The notes under the pieces were generated by a model. The model saw nothing but the letters and a program-made list of their open reading frames with translations, was not told the DNA's origin and did no database searches. From Nansenia antarctica (Eukaryota > Chordata > Actinopteri > Argentiniformes > Microstomatidae), in assembly GCA_963989245.1 (NCBI GenBank), contig OZ022353.1:29402035-29466034 (forward strand): a DNA stretch of 64,000 nt, written 5' to 3'. Below are positions 1 to 10,218 of this stretch, piece after piece. The position numbers and the translations under genes were made by a program. Within the stretch, counting starts at the first letter, position 1. Each line of letters begins with the position of its first letter.

Positions 1-849
1 GGTTCTTCTTATAGTTTCAACATTCAGTTATTGTACAACATCACGTGGGTACAGATAATACAGAGCATAACTATTTCACTTTAGCCTTGGAGAGAAGGGA
101 GTGAGAGTCTCTCTTTATCTAGCACCTGCACTTTTAGTCACATACCATTCTTGTTATTCATCCAGTCTTCAGTGAATGATAAGATCATCATTATTGTATA
201 AAAGACATGTTTCTCCCCCGCCAGCTGGTCAGCGCAGTCTGTCAGCACGCGTCCCGCCACACCGTCTGGCTGCTTTGGCCCATTTTTCAAAATCTGTCAG
301 TTATTTACAACTGACTGCATGTTATAAGAGTGTAATAACAGTGTAATAATAAGAAAAACACAAAATCGGAATTAGATTTTACATGTTTTTAGTCAAATAG
401 ATACTGTGATTGCACATAGACAACATATTTATCATGTTCAATTTGAAAGTATAATGGCGCTTTTCCATTTGTCGGCCCGGGTCAGCACGGCACGGTACGG
501 CACGGCACGGTTCTTTAGCTACCCTTCACGAGCAGGAACTACAGGGCCGAAAGGTACCTTTTTGCCAGGCTGCGTGTGACGTGTGACGCTGCACACCGTT
601 GATTGGTCAATGGAAATCGTCATCCCATGTTCATAGATTTCTTCGCTAACCGCCATCTTTAAATACCACAACAGATTTCGCTCTAGGAAAATGTCACTTA
701 CTGTTTCTGTAATAACCTATTAATAAAGATTAGAAAAGTTATGCTAACCATCGTATTATCTTAGTTTAATGTAATTTCAATGCATCATAGAACTTTTATT
801 TACAACAAGTGTTAAAGGAGCACAGTCTAATACTGAGCTACTGAGATGC
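1..849. other. Intergenic sequence, no gene seen
   Basis: I see no coding region. Around 459-610 there is a fragment that looks like one end of a short DNA element: GGCGCTTTTCCATT followed by a run of CACGG units and GGCCGAAAGGTACC. I could not find the matching inverted end. The rest is AT-rich single-copy-looking DNA. Confidence 0.4.
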
Positions 850-1559
850 CAGTGTTTCCTCTACATGCATTTCATCGTGGCGGTCCGCCACGATGGAATT
901 TCCTCCGCCACCATGCAGATTTCTCAACCCAAAAAAAAAAAAAAAGATTTAGGCCGCTTTTCAGACCTTCACAGCGCTAGACACACCCACAAGCGCGAAG
1001 CGACGCGCTTGCAAAACTGTTTTGTGATTCCTCATTTAAATTACGTTGTACCTGTTACAATGACAATAAAGATCATTCATCTTCATCAAGATGAGAGATG
1101 GAGCGATCCGCTCACACAGCTGTCCCGCATCCGCTAATCAGCGCAGCACCGAACCGCCGGGCTCGTTGAGCGGATGCGAGGCAGCTGTGCCCGGGACCGG
1201 CCACTTCACATAAAGGAAGGAAGGAAGGAAAGAAAGAAAGCCGTGCACAAACGAGAGCTAAGTCAGACCGGGACGCTGCCAGTATGTGTGAGAGCCGGAC
1301 TGCCGGCGTGAACATTTGAACCGTGTCATTTTATTTAATGGACCATTTCGTTGTCTGGTACCTGTACTGTAGCAATGACAAATAAAGTCCATTCCATTCC
1401 ATTCCAGAGAGGGACGGACGGACGGACTACCCTTGTTTTTAATTTACAGGAAAACATTTTATTTTCGAGTTTTGGCTGAAATGACGTCGTTGTTTTGAGC
1501 GCGCGTGCGCGTTTCAGCACTACCCGCCACCATGGTAAAAATTCCTGGAGGAAACACTG
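850..1559. mobile_element. Short TIR DNA transposon (hAT-like, non-autonomous)
   Basis: The ends are CAGTGTTTCCTC and GAGGAAACACTG, flanked by GATGC on both sides (845-849 and 1560-1564). A related element with the same ends and similar subterminal sequence lies at 61369-62748. Inside are a GGAA/GAAA microsatellite (about 1214-1240) and two stretches ending in ACAATGACAATAAAG or AGCAATGACAAATAAAG, resembling tails of fish short repeats. No transposase is present. The superfamily is inferred from the CAGTG ends; the 5-bp duplication is shorter than the usual 8 bp of hAT. Confidence 0.7.
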
Positions 1560-1564
1560 GATGC

Positions 1565-2042
1565 TAACCCGCGGACTCTGGTTGACACGCCGTGCGTTCT
1601 AGTTTGATGTGTGCTGTTGGTTATACACGATCCGTAGTCATTGGTTTGCTGCATAATAAACCTTTATTGCGTTCCTGATTGCCATCTATGGCTTAATCAC
1701 TGATATAAAACAATAATAATCACAAACTCAGCGCCCTTGCGGTCAAACCTATTTGCCCTTCCGGGGTCAACACCTGACGATAACAACAAATGTACTACCT
1801 TATAAAGATGACAGGACCATATCTGGACCATATCTGGCTCTTGCAACAAGCATAACAAAAAAATCGCTATTATGGCGATGTGCTGTGCCTATGCTGTTCC
1901 TCAGTCCAGCGGCAGTCAAATGCCGGTAGATTCGTGTCTTGCTCCCTTTAAGGCGTTTCCCTGGTTGCGAGATCTAAACTATTAGAACTGAAAGCGGCAG
2001 GTAACAGGCACGTAACATCCATATGCTGTATATATAAATATA
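1565..2042. other. Non-coding, contains a repeat fragment
   Basis: No gene is seen. Around 1868-1960 the sequence (CTGTGCCTATGCTGTTCCTC, then a GATTCGTGTCT block) resembles pieces at 5628-5650 and 6090-6125 inside the large Harbinger-like element. It is probably a fragment of that repeat family. Confidence 0.4.
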
Positions 2043-2855
2043 CAGTATATCTCAAAAGTGAGTACACCCTTTAGATTTTTACAAATATTCTGTTATATCC
2101 TTTCAGGGGATAACATTATCCTACTGAAACTTTGATATAACTTAAAGTAGTCAGTGTGCTGCATGAATAACAGTATAGATTTATTGTCCTTTGAAAATTA
2201 CTCAGTACACAGCTGTTAATGTCTAAACAGCTGGCAACAAAAGTGAGTACACCCCATAGTGAACATGTCCTAATTGTGCCCAATGATGTTGTTTTCCCGC
2301 CCTGGTGTCATGTGACTCGTTAGTGTTACAAGGATTCAGGTCTAAATGATAAGCAGGGCTGTTAAATTTGGTGTTTTGGGCACAATTCTCTCTGAATGCT
2401 GGACAACATGGCACCTCATGGCAAGGAACTCTCTGAGTGGCTGGAAAAAATTATTATTGCGCTTCACTAAGATGGCCTTGGCTATAAGAAGATTGCCAAC
2501 ACCCTGAAAATGAGTTGCAGCACAGTGGCTAAGATCATACAGCGGTTTTCCAGGACAGGTTCCACTCGGAACAGGCCTCGCCAGGGTCGACCAAAGAAGT
2601 TGAGTCCACGTGCTCAGCGTCATATCCAGAGGTTGGTTTCCAAAAATAGACGTGCGAGTGCTTCCAGCATTGCTGCAGAGGTTGCAGAAGTGGGATGTCA
2701 GCCTGTCAGTGCCCAGTGCTCAAATCGGTTTGTATGGCCGTCGCCCCAGACAGAAGCCTCTTCTGAAACCGATGCATAAGAAAGCCCGCAAACAGTTTGC
2801 TGAAGACAATGAATCCAAGAACATGAGTTACTGGAACCATGTCCTGTGGTCTGGA
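2043..2855 (+). mobile_element. Tc1/mariner element, 3'-truncated
   Basis: The left end CAGTATATCTCAAAAGTGAG follows a TA dinucleotide, as expected for Tc1/mariner, and is followed by a remnant of the transposase gene. Homology stops near 2855, in the middle of the catalytic domain, and no right inverted repeat is visible. This is an old, dead copy. Confidence 0.8.
2408..2855 (+). pseudogene. Tc1-like transposase fragment
   Basis: The reading frame opens at the ATG at 2408 (MAPHGKELSEW) and meets an in-frame TAA after about 20 codons. The same frame then continues through the typical Tc1 helix-turn-helix region (YKKIANTL, STVAKIIQRF) and the GRPKKLSPRAQRHIQRLV segment. A frameshift near 2700 moves the rest (KPLLKPMHKKARKQFAEDN, YWNHVLWSG) to another frame. 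The catalytic DDE residues that should follow WNHVLWSDE are absent because homology ends there. Confidence 0.8.
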
Positions 2856-3112
2856 TAAAGCAACAAGCCTTCATTGTCTTGACACATGTAACTGCATCAG
2901 AAAAAGCCATATATGCCTATATTTATACATACATATTATATTTATGTATTTTACTATTTTATGCCCCATTTTCTGGTCACACATCAAATGATATAGCAAC
3001 ATACTTGATGTGTGTGTGTTTTATCCTTGTAACAGTGAGTGTGTTCATGTCCTCCCTGTTAGGTTGTTGGTAGAGTTACTCCCAGGCTGGTTAGAATGAC
3101 AGGTGGAGGGAG

Positions 3113-3302
3113 TAGAGAGTTTAGTGTCTGGTTAGAAGGGTTAGGTGTCTGGTTAGAAGGGTTAGGTGTCTGGTTAGAAGGGTTAGGTGTCTGGTTAGAA
3201 GGGTTAGGTGTCTGGTTAGAAGGGTTAGGTGTCTGGTTAGAAGGGTTAGGTGTCTGGTTAGAAGGGTTAAGTGTCTGGTTAGAAGGGTTAAGTGTCTGGT
3301 TA
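3113..3302. repeat. 21-bp minisatellite, left part
   Basis: About nine copies of a 21-bp unit (GGTTAGAAGGGTTAGGTGTCT) are arranged in tandem. The array is interrupted by the 3303-21866 element and resumes at 21867. The block AGAATGACAGGTGGAGGGAG precedes the array here (about 3091) and recurs at its far end (about 22262), so both ends have the same edge. Confidence 0.95.
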
Positions 3303-3647
3303 GGGGGCGTTCACACTTGACGTCTTTTTTTAGAAAAAAGCGCCGCCTTCAGCGCCTTTTCACCGTCTTTTTACATACAACCCATGGGAAAAAAGCGCAG
3401 CCACCGTCTTTTTCCCAGAATGCATTTCGCACCGGCTAGCAGCGGGCAATTTAAATCGTCCATTTTAACTTCCATTGGCTAAAAGCTGTAATTTTGGCAA
3501 TACAAGTGTTAACATGTCATTTTATGAAATTTTAATATGTTTTCAGGTGTGAAAGTAACCATATACATTCCCAAAATGTGTCCAGTTTATCAAAATAACC
3601 TGTTTATATATCTGATCTGACGTTTTTTTCGTCTTCTGTTCGCTAGC

Positions 3648-3781
3648 TGCGTTCGTAAATTCGCCCTGGAAATCTGATCAGCACTCATGGAATGCCTCTT
3701 GTCCAATCAAATTACCTGGTCCCTTTATGACGTTGAACCCAGTGTGCGCTCCGGCGCTCTCAGAGCGAATTTACGAGCGCA
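3648..3781. mobile_element. MITE, GCGTTCGTAAATTCGC family, copy 1
   Basis: About 134 bp with imperfect inverted ends GCGTTCGTAAATTCGCC and GCGAATTTACGAGCGC. Related copies lie at 9824-9957, 17405-17544 and, inverted, at 43166-43291. No coding capacity. Confidence 0.7.
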
Positions 3782-4256
3782 CCCTGCGTTGCTTATATAC
3801 CTTCAATGCGGAGAAACTTCGTAACATAATTAGGGATGCACGATATGCATTTTTCCCAACCGATACCGATATTTACCCGCTTCTCGTGGCCGATAACCGA
3901 TATGATAACCGATATTTATTTATTTTAAAATCTTTCCTAGCACCAGGGGAGCCCCCCCTCCCAAATTTCGTTGTTTGGTACTATATCAATGACAATAAAG
4001 ACCATTCAGATATAATTTCACAGTTCATAACCTGTAGTTCATGCACACCTGAAGGTAAGAAAGGCTATGTAGTGAGCAAAGATTGATGATTTAATATTCC
4101 ATAGTGATCTCACCAAATCTAACTTACATCACTATTGTTAACACAACAAAGAGAACACTTCTGACTCTTCAAATGTTCATTTATTATTTCCTCTAACAAA
4201 CAGAATCTGTTATAGACAGTGCACAATGCTTTTTTTAGCCAAGATCTGGCCTCCTT

Positions 4257-4658
4257 TTATGAAAACAAAAAAGGCTCACCTAAGCCTTCTCCAAACATGG
4301 TTTCAAAAGCCCCGCGGATGGCTGTCGCAGTATGCGAACCGGAGAACTCCTGCGCATGCAGCAGTGTCTTCTTCATATTGAAGTCCTCATCCAGCCACTG
4401 GGCCGTCAAACTAAGCATACTGACTGGACTAACGTCAGAAGTCCATATGTCCGTGGTAAAACTTATCTGGCTTACCCTAGTATCGATCAGACTATGGATG
4501 TGTGTGGCGACTGTATCATACAGAGCAGGCAGGCACACGTCTGCAAAATAGCGGCGACTTGGGAGTGTATACCGGGGCTCTAAATGTGAAATTAGCTGGC
4601 GAAATCCTTTATCTTCTACTACAGAGAAAGGCTGGTCGTCGAGGGCCATCAACTCCAT
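4257..4658 (-). pseudogene. hAT transposase fragment (ZBED4/6-like)
   Basis: A 133-codon open stretch resembles the central part of ZBED-type hAT transposases: FSVVEDKGFRQLISHLEPRY near the start and FTTDIWTS further on, containing a catalytic aspartate of the family. The N-terminal BED zinc finger and the C-terminal dimerisation domain are missing. It is a remnant and not a working gene. Confidence 0.85.
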
Positions 4659-4958
4659 TATTTTTTCATTGATTGCTTGAGCCTTTGAGCTGTCTCTCGA
4701 GTGAACTTCCTGCAGTTTTCAAATGCGTGTTCAATAGGCACAGCAGCTTTTTTTCGCGGCTAGGCTACTAGGCTACTAGTGTTGATATTCCTTCCATACA
4801 GCGTGCTTGCAATGGTGAATCTTAAGGTGACTTATGAGATTCGTTGTGTTGTAACTCGTAGACCTTTGCCCTCCTCTCCGAACTTTTGTCGAACATGTAT
4901 TGCAAATTGCAAACGCACTATCTGCCTCAGAAACTGTGAAGAATGTCCACACCGGGGA

Positions 4959-5140
4959 GCGAATTTGCGGAACCTAGGATGGTAGGGGAAGGTAGGGCAA
5001 TACCGCTACCTGATTGGTTGGCGAAGCACTCGTGAAGAGCCCCCTCATTGGCTGCCGACTCGCCTTCCCTGCTTCGCCAACCAATCAGGTAGCGGTATTG
5101 CCCTACCTTCCCCTACCATCCTAGGTTCCGCAAATTCACC
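4959..5140. mobile_element. Palindromic (foldback) MITE
   Basis: Two arms of about 68 bp, starting GAATTTGCGGAACCTAGG and ending CCTAGGTTCCGCAAATTC, are essentially perfect inverted copies separated by about 37 bp. ACCGGGGA occurs on both sides (4951-4958 and 5141-5148), so this looks like an insertion with an 8-bp duplication into the surrounding hAT. Confidence 0.85.
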
Positions 5141-5510
5141 ACCGGGGAAGGCATGTTTATATTTCCGGCTTCATATTATCCGTTAAATATCGGCTAAAAT
5201 GTTATAAAACCGATAAATACCGATAAACATTAATTTCCCATTATCGGGCCGATAAATATCGGTGCCGATAATATCGTGCATCCCTAAACATAATTATAAG
5301 TTGTAAAATTATTTGGGGTGCCAATATCTTTAGCTAGCTAAAGTAACTAGTTTACTTTATTGTTGTCTTAACAGTTGGTAAAAGAACAGGATTAAAACAA
5401 AAATATCAGCAATAACATTGTGCTCTGCAGCAAGCACAATTACAACCCAACTGAAGCCACAATACTGGGACCATTCGTGACTGACAGTCAGTCAAATACT
5501 AGGTGAATAT

Positions 5511-6322
5511 GTAATAAACTTGGATTTCATGCATTTCAAGTGGCATCTTTGTAATCATTACGATGTAGTCATGTCTAAGAGGCAGACAAGGCTTCCCTTT
5601 AACTCCCCGAGGCTACGACTATGCTATGTCCTGTGCCTATGCTGTTCCTCAGTCGAGCGCGCTTCGTCATCCCCCTTCTAAAACCCCTTTCCATCCCTTA
5701 TGTCATTTTATCAATGAACATTGTAATACTTGTAATACTATTACATCGCTCCGTTATATATATAACGTTACATGTTTTAAGGCTGATCTGTGCATGATAG
5801 TGCTGCATTATGTTGATCTATTTATATCGATCTATTCTTGTCAATTCCTTATTACCAGTGGAAAGGGGGAAGGCTAAAACACTTTGCATGGAATAGATAG
5901 GACTTTCCGTTCAATGGAGGAAGCATGATACTCGCGAGTTCATCTCGCTTTCCCCCCGTTGATGTATTAAACAATCTAAGCAATCTAATCAGAGCAGTTG
6001 TTATTATGTAATATTATTGATGGATGTGCCATTTTTGATGGAGAGCAGTGAGCGGATGACTGGATGTGAGCATGTATTTGACTAATGCCGATAGATTCGT
6101 GTCTAGAAAGGATTTTACAGCGTTCCTTCAAACTATCGTAATTCATGAACTATATGCCCAATCTAAAAAAATCAAACAGTTTCTGAAAGCAGAGAAGTTG
6201 CACTTTTTTTACGAATATGTAATAAACTTCGATTTCATGCATTTCAAGTGGCATCTTTGTAATCATTACGATGTAGTCATGTCTAAGAGGCAGACCAGGC
6301 TTCCCTTTTACTCCCAGAGGCT
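5511..6322. repeat. Internal direct repeat of the Harbinger-like element
   Basis: About 100 bp, including CATTTCAAGTGGCATCTTTG, occurs at 5511-5612 and again at 6220-6322. A third, inverted copy is at 35825-35915 in the second large element. No coding function is recognised. Confidence 0.75.
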
Positions 6323-6766
6323 ACGACTATTACCAAGTCTATCGCTGGGTATATTTACAAGGTGTGTTGTGTTGAACTGGGTATATTTGCAACAGTGTTG
6401 CGGAAAATGAAGATTTCTGCCGAATGCTGCTAACACTGGAACCACGTTATGAAACACCAGTAGCAATCACGAGTTCATTCTACAACATTCTACAACATGT
6501 GCTACATTGTGCTACATCTTGATGGGTCTGGCGTCTTGGAGTTCTTCTTAGTTCTTGTGTTCTTCGCAGTCACTGGATCTGTATCCAATACATTTACATC
6601 CCACATTCCCAACTAATTCAGTTGAGGTGTGGTCTTGTGAGTTATTATTTAAAGAACAAATGAACTATACAAATGTACAATACATATAATATTATGTTTA
6701 TTGTTATTTTATAAATAAAATTAACAATGAACAATTAACAAATTAACATACAAAACATGTATACAT
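6323..6766. other. Harbinger-like element interior, partial MADF-region copy
   Basis: At about 6465-6540, CAATCACGAGTT and CATCTTGATGGGTCTG occur in the same order as at 21408-21462, where they encode the start of the MADF domain. This is a decayed partial duplicate. Nothing else is recognised in the segment. Confidence 0.5.
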
Positions 6767-7257
6767 CAGGGTTTCCGTTAGAAAAATTTGCCGTCGGACA
6801 TCGTGTCCGGGAAGAATTCGATTTACCGGACAAACGTGATATATTCCGGTCATCATATTAAAATATAATATTTTTTTTTTTTTACAAAATCATATTTTTT
6901 ATTCTTCAAATCTAATATAGCTGTTTGTCGCGGTGATTACTGTTGTGTAGCGGCCTATATATGCCATTTAATGTCTATTTCTCATCCGATACGATTAGAT
7001 GCGAGCTATATAATAATATAACATGATTTGACGCATGCGCGCTATGCCATGCGTCAAATCCAGCGCTGAACGGGTCCAGCGCTGAACGGGCGCCTCACTG
7101 GGAACTGAACAGACAGCATCGATCAATGAACGGACTCCACATTACGTTAACTGAAGTTTGTTAAATTGTTTGGGATTAATGTGAGTTTTCTATTTTCTCT
7201 TTCCAGTTTTACCCTTTTTTAAATTGTTATCAATAAAACAACGTCATTTCTATAACC

Positions 7258-7418
7258 AGGGGGGTGTTCCATCGACGTCGCTGGAGGAAAGTCTGGGCTT
7301 GTTTTGACAAGTCTCGCGAGATCTATCAAGATATGCCTGGATCTTTTTAAGAGTCTCGCGGGACTTGGCGAAGTAGGCCTAGGTTTTCCTTTGGCGACGT
7401 TGATAGAACACCCCCCAG
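7258..7418. mobile_element. MITE with GGGGGTGTTCYATC ends
   Basis: Inverted ends GGGGGTGTTCCATCGACGTC and GACGTTGATAGAACACCCCC lie inside hAT copy A. CAG on each side is a plausible 3-bp duplication. The sister hAT runs from TTTCTATAA straight into GTCTCGCTGG, so it serves as an unoccupied reference site. Confidence 0.75.
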
Positions 7419-7615
7419 GTCTCGCTGGTTGGGAAGGCATTTCGTTTAGCTGCCTGTCAAATCATACTTAGGGGATAGCCCTGTAAGCTCATACGGGTCT
7501 GTATGTCGTCCTGAAAACCGGCTGTTAGATCATATCGCTGAAGTTTGTCTCCATCTTAGTGTAAATGTTGTCCGTTTCGTTTGTTATCCTTGTTATTGTG
7601 CGATAAAGTTAAGGC

Positions 7616-7815
7616 TTTCCGCTTCGGGCCACCATTTTCAGCTGGGCACCGGACACACACACACTCGTGCACGCGCGGCACTGCCCGAGAGAGAAGGACC
7701 CGCCCCCTTTGGTTAGCCTATAGGATGGCTGGAGGGGGCGGGTCCTTCTCTCTCGGGCAGTGTTGGGTGTGTGTGTTTGGTGCTCAGCTGAGAATGGTGG
7801 CCCAAAGCCAATTTG
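7616..7815. repeat. Long inverted repeat (hairpin), likely MITE
   Basis: Inner arms of 30 bp (7679-7708 and 7733-7762, containing CCCGAGAGAGAAGGACCCGC and its complement) are perfect inverted copies around a 24-bp loop. Outer arms (7627-7650 and 7779-7802, GGCCACCATT and AATGGTGGCC) extend the palindrome. Confidence 0.85.
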
Positions 7816-8199
7816 AATACAAAATGTGAACTTTAGCGAATTGTATTCAAATTGTGCTTAGAGGGGAATTATTTTCACCGGACATTTTGTCCGACGAGTT
7901 TTCAATTTGTCGGACTTCGACAAATTTTACCGGACAAAGTCCGGGAATTACCGGTTAACGGAAACCCTGGTATACATACAAAACATATACAAAAGGCAAG
8001 GCAAGGCAAGTTTATTTGTATAGCACATTTCATACAACAGGGGCAATTCAAAGTGCTTTACATGCATTATTTAAAAATACAGCAAGAGGAGCATAAGAAA
8101 ATAAAAATTACAATGAATAAAAGCAAATATAAGAAGTAAATAGATAAAACATTTAAAAAGACAATAGTTAATGGAAAAAAGACATTGAAGTGTTTGTGT

Positions 8200-8978
8200 T
8201 TAATCATAACTGGTGCAAAACATGAAGGTTTTTAGCTTAGATTTAAATATTTTAAGGGTTTGGGCCTGTTTGATTTCTTCAGGGAGTTTGTTCCAGGAGC
8301 ATGCAGCAGCGTGACTGAAAGCTGCTGCACCGTGTTTTGTTTTTACTCTTGGAATTATTAGCTGATTTGTCTCAGCTGACCTTAGGGACCTTGCGGGAAT
8401 ATAGGATGGGAGGAGATCTGATATGTATTTTGGTCCAAGACCGTTTTGTGATTCGTATGTAATTAGGAGGATTTTGAATTCAATTCTCTGAGAGACTGGT
8501 AGCCAGTGCAGGGATCTCAGGATTGGTGTAATGTGTTCAAATGTCTTTGTTTTTGTTAGGACCCTAGCAGCGGCGTTTTGGATGAGCTCCAATTTACGAA
8601 CAGCTCCTTTAGATAGGCCTGTTAGTAGACCATTACAATAATCAAGTCTACTCGAAACAAATGCATGGATGAGTTTTTCAAGGTCTTGCTTGGACATGAA
8701 ACCTCTCATTCTTGTTATGTTTTTCAGGTGATAGTAGGCTGATTTAGTTATTGAGTTTATGTGGCTGTTGAAGTTTAGATCGGAGTCTAGAATTACACCA
8801 AGATTTCTGACCTGTTTTTTACTGTGAAGAGAGAGAGAATCAAGTTTTGCACTGACTTTCGATCTTTTGTCAGGTGCACCGAATACAATTATCTCTGTTT
8901 TGTCCTTGTTTAGTTGGAGGAAGTTTTGTGTCATCCAGGCGTTTATTTGCTCAATGCAATTACAGAGATTTTCAATGG
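8200..8978 (-). pseudogene. L2 LINE ORF2, C-terminal part
   Basis: The segment encodes the post-RT region of an L2-type ORF2: VRNLGVILDSDLNF, the SSRLDYCNGLL motif, a HWLPVSQRIEFKILLI motif, and a stop at 8200 after FKSKLKTFMF. The upstream junction at 8978 is where a hAT inserted. The fragment is otherwise open. Confidence 0.9.
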
Positions 8979-9816
8979 GACTATAGTAGAGATGCTCCGA
9001 TCAGGGTTTTTGGTGCCGATCACCGATCACTGGAATCAGTGATCTGCCGATCCGATATCACCGATCACCGATCACAGCGTCGAAAATGGCAATTGAAGCA
9101 TTCTATTTATTGTGTAGCATTATTTATGTTTTTAATTATTCTTAACACCATTGACATTGTATATTAAGTATTTAAATGAAATTAGGAGATGAGAAAGTAT
9201 CATGAATTGACGACCATCTGTTTTATTGAATTCACAACCTTACAAGCTTACTTCAGGAAAAACAAATAAAATGTGAAAATAAAAATCATAATAAATAAAA
9301 TGTACACTGTCACATCAAATGTGCAACATTCCACTCGAATGAGAGGAACTAGGGGCTCTTAGAGAACTTGGAGCTTATACTGTAGCTTTCCTGAGGAACA
9401 ATAAACATACCCAAACTAAACTGCAACATAAACAGGCTATAGCCAAATATAAAATACTGTTTCAAGTCAGTCAGTTTCAAGTCATATTTAGGAGGAGATA
9501 AGACAGCAAGTCAGCAATAATCAATAAAACAAAAAAACAAAACATTGCACCTAAGGAGATTTCAGACTTAAACCTTACTTCTGATTAAGCAGCATCACTG
9601 GCAGATTAGCCTTGAGAAATACAAGTATCTCAGCGTTTTTGGCACTCAGCCTGTTCCTCTTATCATCTAAAATATGTCCTGCTGCTGAAAAGTCGCTCGC
9701 TATCTACACTTGTGCAAGGTGCACAGAGGAAGACCTAAAACTCACGCGCTAATAGTTGTTGCTATGGGCCAAGTGACTTCCTGCTCGCGGGGTCACATGA
9801 CGTCGCTGCACACTAC

Positions 9817-10098
9817 CTACACTACGCTCGTGAAGTCGCGCTGGAACTCTGACCAGCACTCGTGGAACGCCTCTCGTCCAATCAAAGCACTCGGTCCCTT
9901 TATGACGTCGAGCCCAGTGTGCGCTTCGGCGCTCTCTGAGCGAATCGACGAACGCAGCAAATGCCGTATGATATTCGTGGTATTGAAAGACCTTGCGTGC
10001 GTTCCTCCCCGAGGTATTTCTTTTGAGCAGACATTACAAACGGCATATTTGTTGTCTCTTTCCGACACTGTGTAATATTTCCAGACTGGCGACGCCAT
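9817..10098 (-). pseudogene. hAT BED zinc-finger fragment
   Basis: MASPVWKYYTVSERDNKYAV followed by CNVCSKEIPRGG and a TTNIIRHL helix is the N-terminal BED-type zinc finger of a hAT transposase (two cysteines, with the expected histidine region). After RHL the frame runs into a MITE at 9957, so the domain is cut off. The rest of the transposase is gone. Confidence 0.85.
9824..9957. mobile_element. MITE, GCGTTCGTAAATTCGC family, copy 2
   Basis: CTCGTGAAGTCGCGCTGGAA at one end and GAGCGAATCGACGAACGCAG at the other, with the same middle (TGGAACGCCTCTCGTCCAAT) as copies 1, 3 and 4. It truncates the BED-finger reading frame of the surrounding hAT. Confidence 0.7.
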
Positions 10099-10218
10099 TT
10101 TGTAAACTGATCGGTCGTGTTTGATCGGCCGTTTTGAGAACTCCGATCAAAACCGATCAAGGCCATATCGGCCGATACCGATCGGCGCCGATCAGATCGG
10201 AGCATCACTAGACTATAG

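Larger units (their letters stand above)
3831..5286. mobile_element. hAT transposon, internally deleted
   Basis: Inverted ends TAGGGATGCACGATAT and ATATCGTGCATCCCTA are flanked by the 8-bp duplication AACATAAT (3823-3830 and 5287-5294). An 8-bp duplication is the hAT hallmark. It contains a transposase fragment on the minus strand and a palindromic MITE. Confidence 0.92.
6767..7969. mobile_element. hAT transposon copy A (CAGGGTTTCCGTTAG ends)
   Basis: Inverted ends CAGGGTTTCCGTTAG and TTAACGGAAACCCTG are flanked by GTATACAT at 6759-6766 and 7970-7977. A sister copy is at 16229-17677. It has no transposase and contains two nested short elements that the sister lacks. Confidence 0.92.
8987..10210. 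mobile_element. hAT transposon inside the L2 LINE
   Basis: Ends TAGAGATGCTCCGATC and GATCGGAGCATCACTA are flanked by a perfect 8-bp duplication GACTATAG (8979-8986 and 10211-10218). It splits the LINE ORF2. Repeated CCGATCACCGATC motifs lie near the left end. Confidence 0.95.

Noticed and set aside
3096..3320. Open frame of repeated WLEGLGV units, also at 21690-22241
   Set aside because: It is the translation of a 21-bp minisatellite, open because 21 is a multiple of three; no conserved start or domain.
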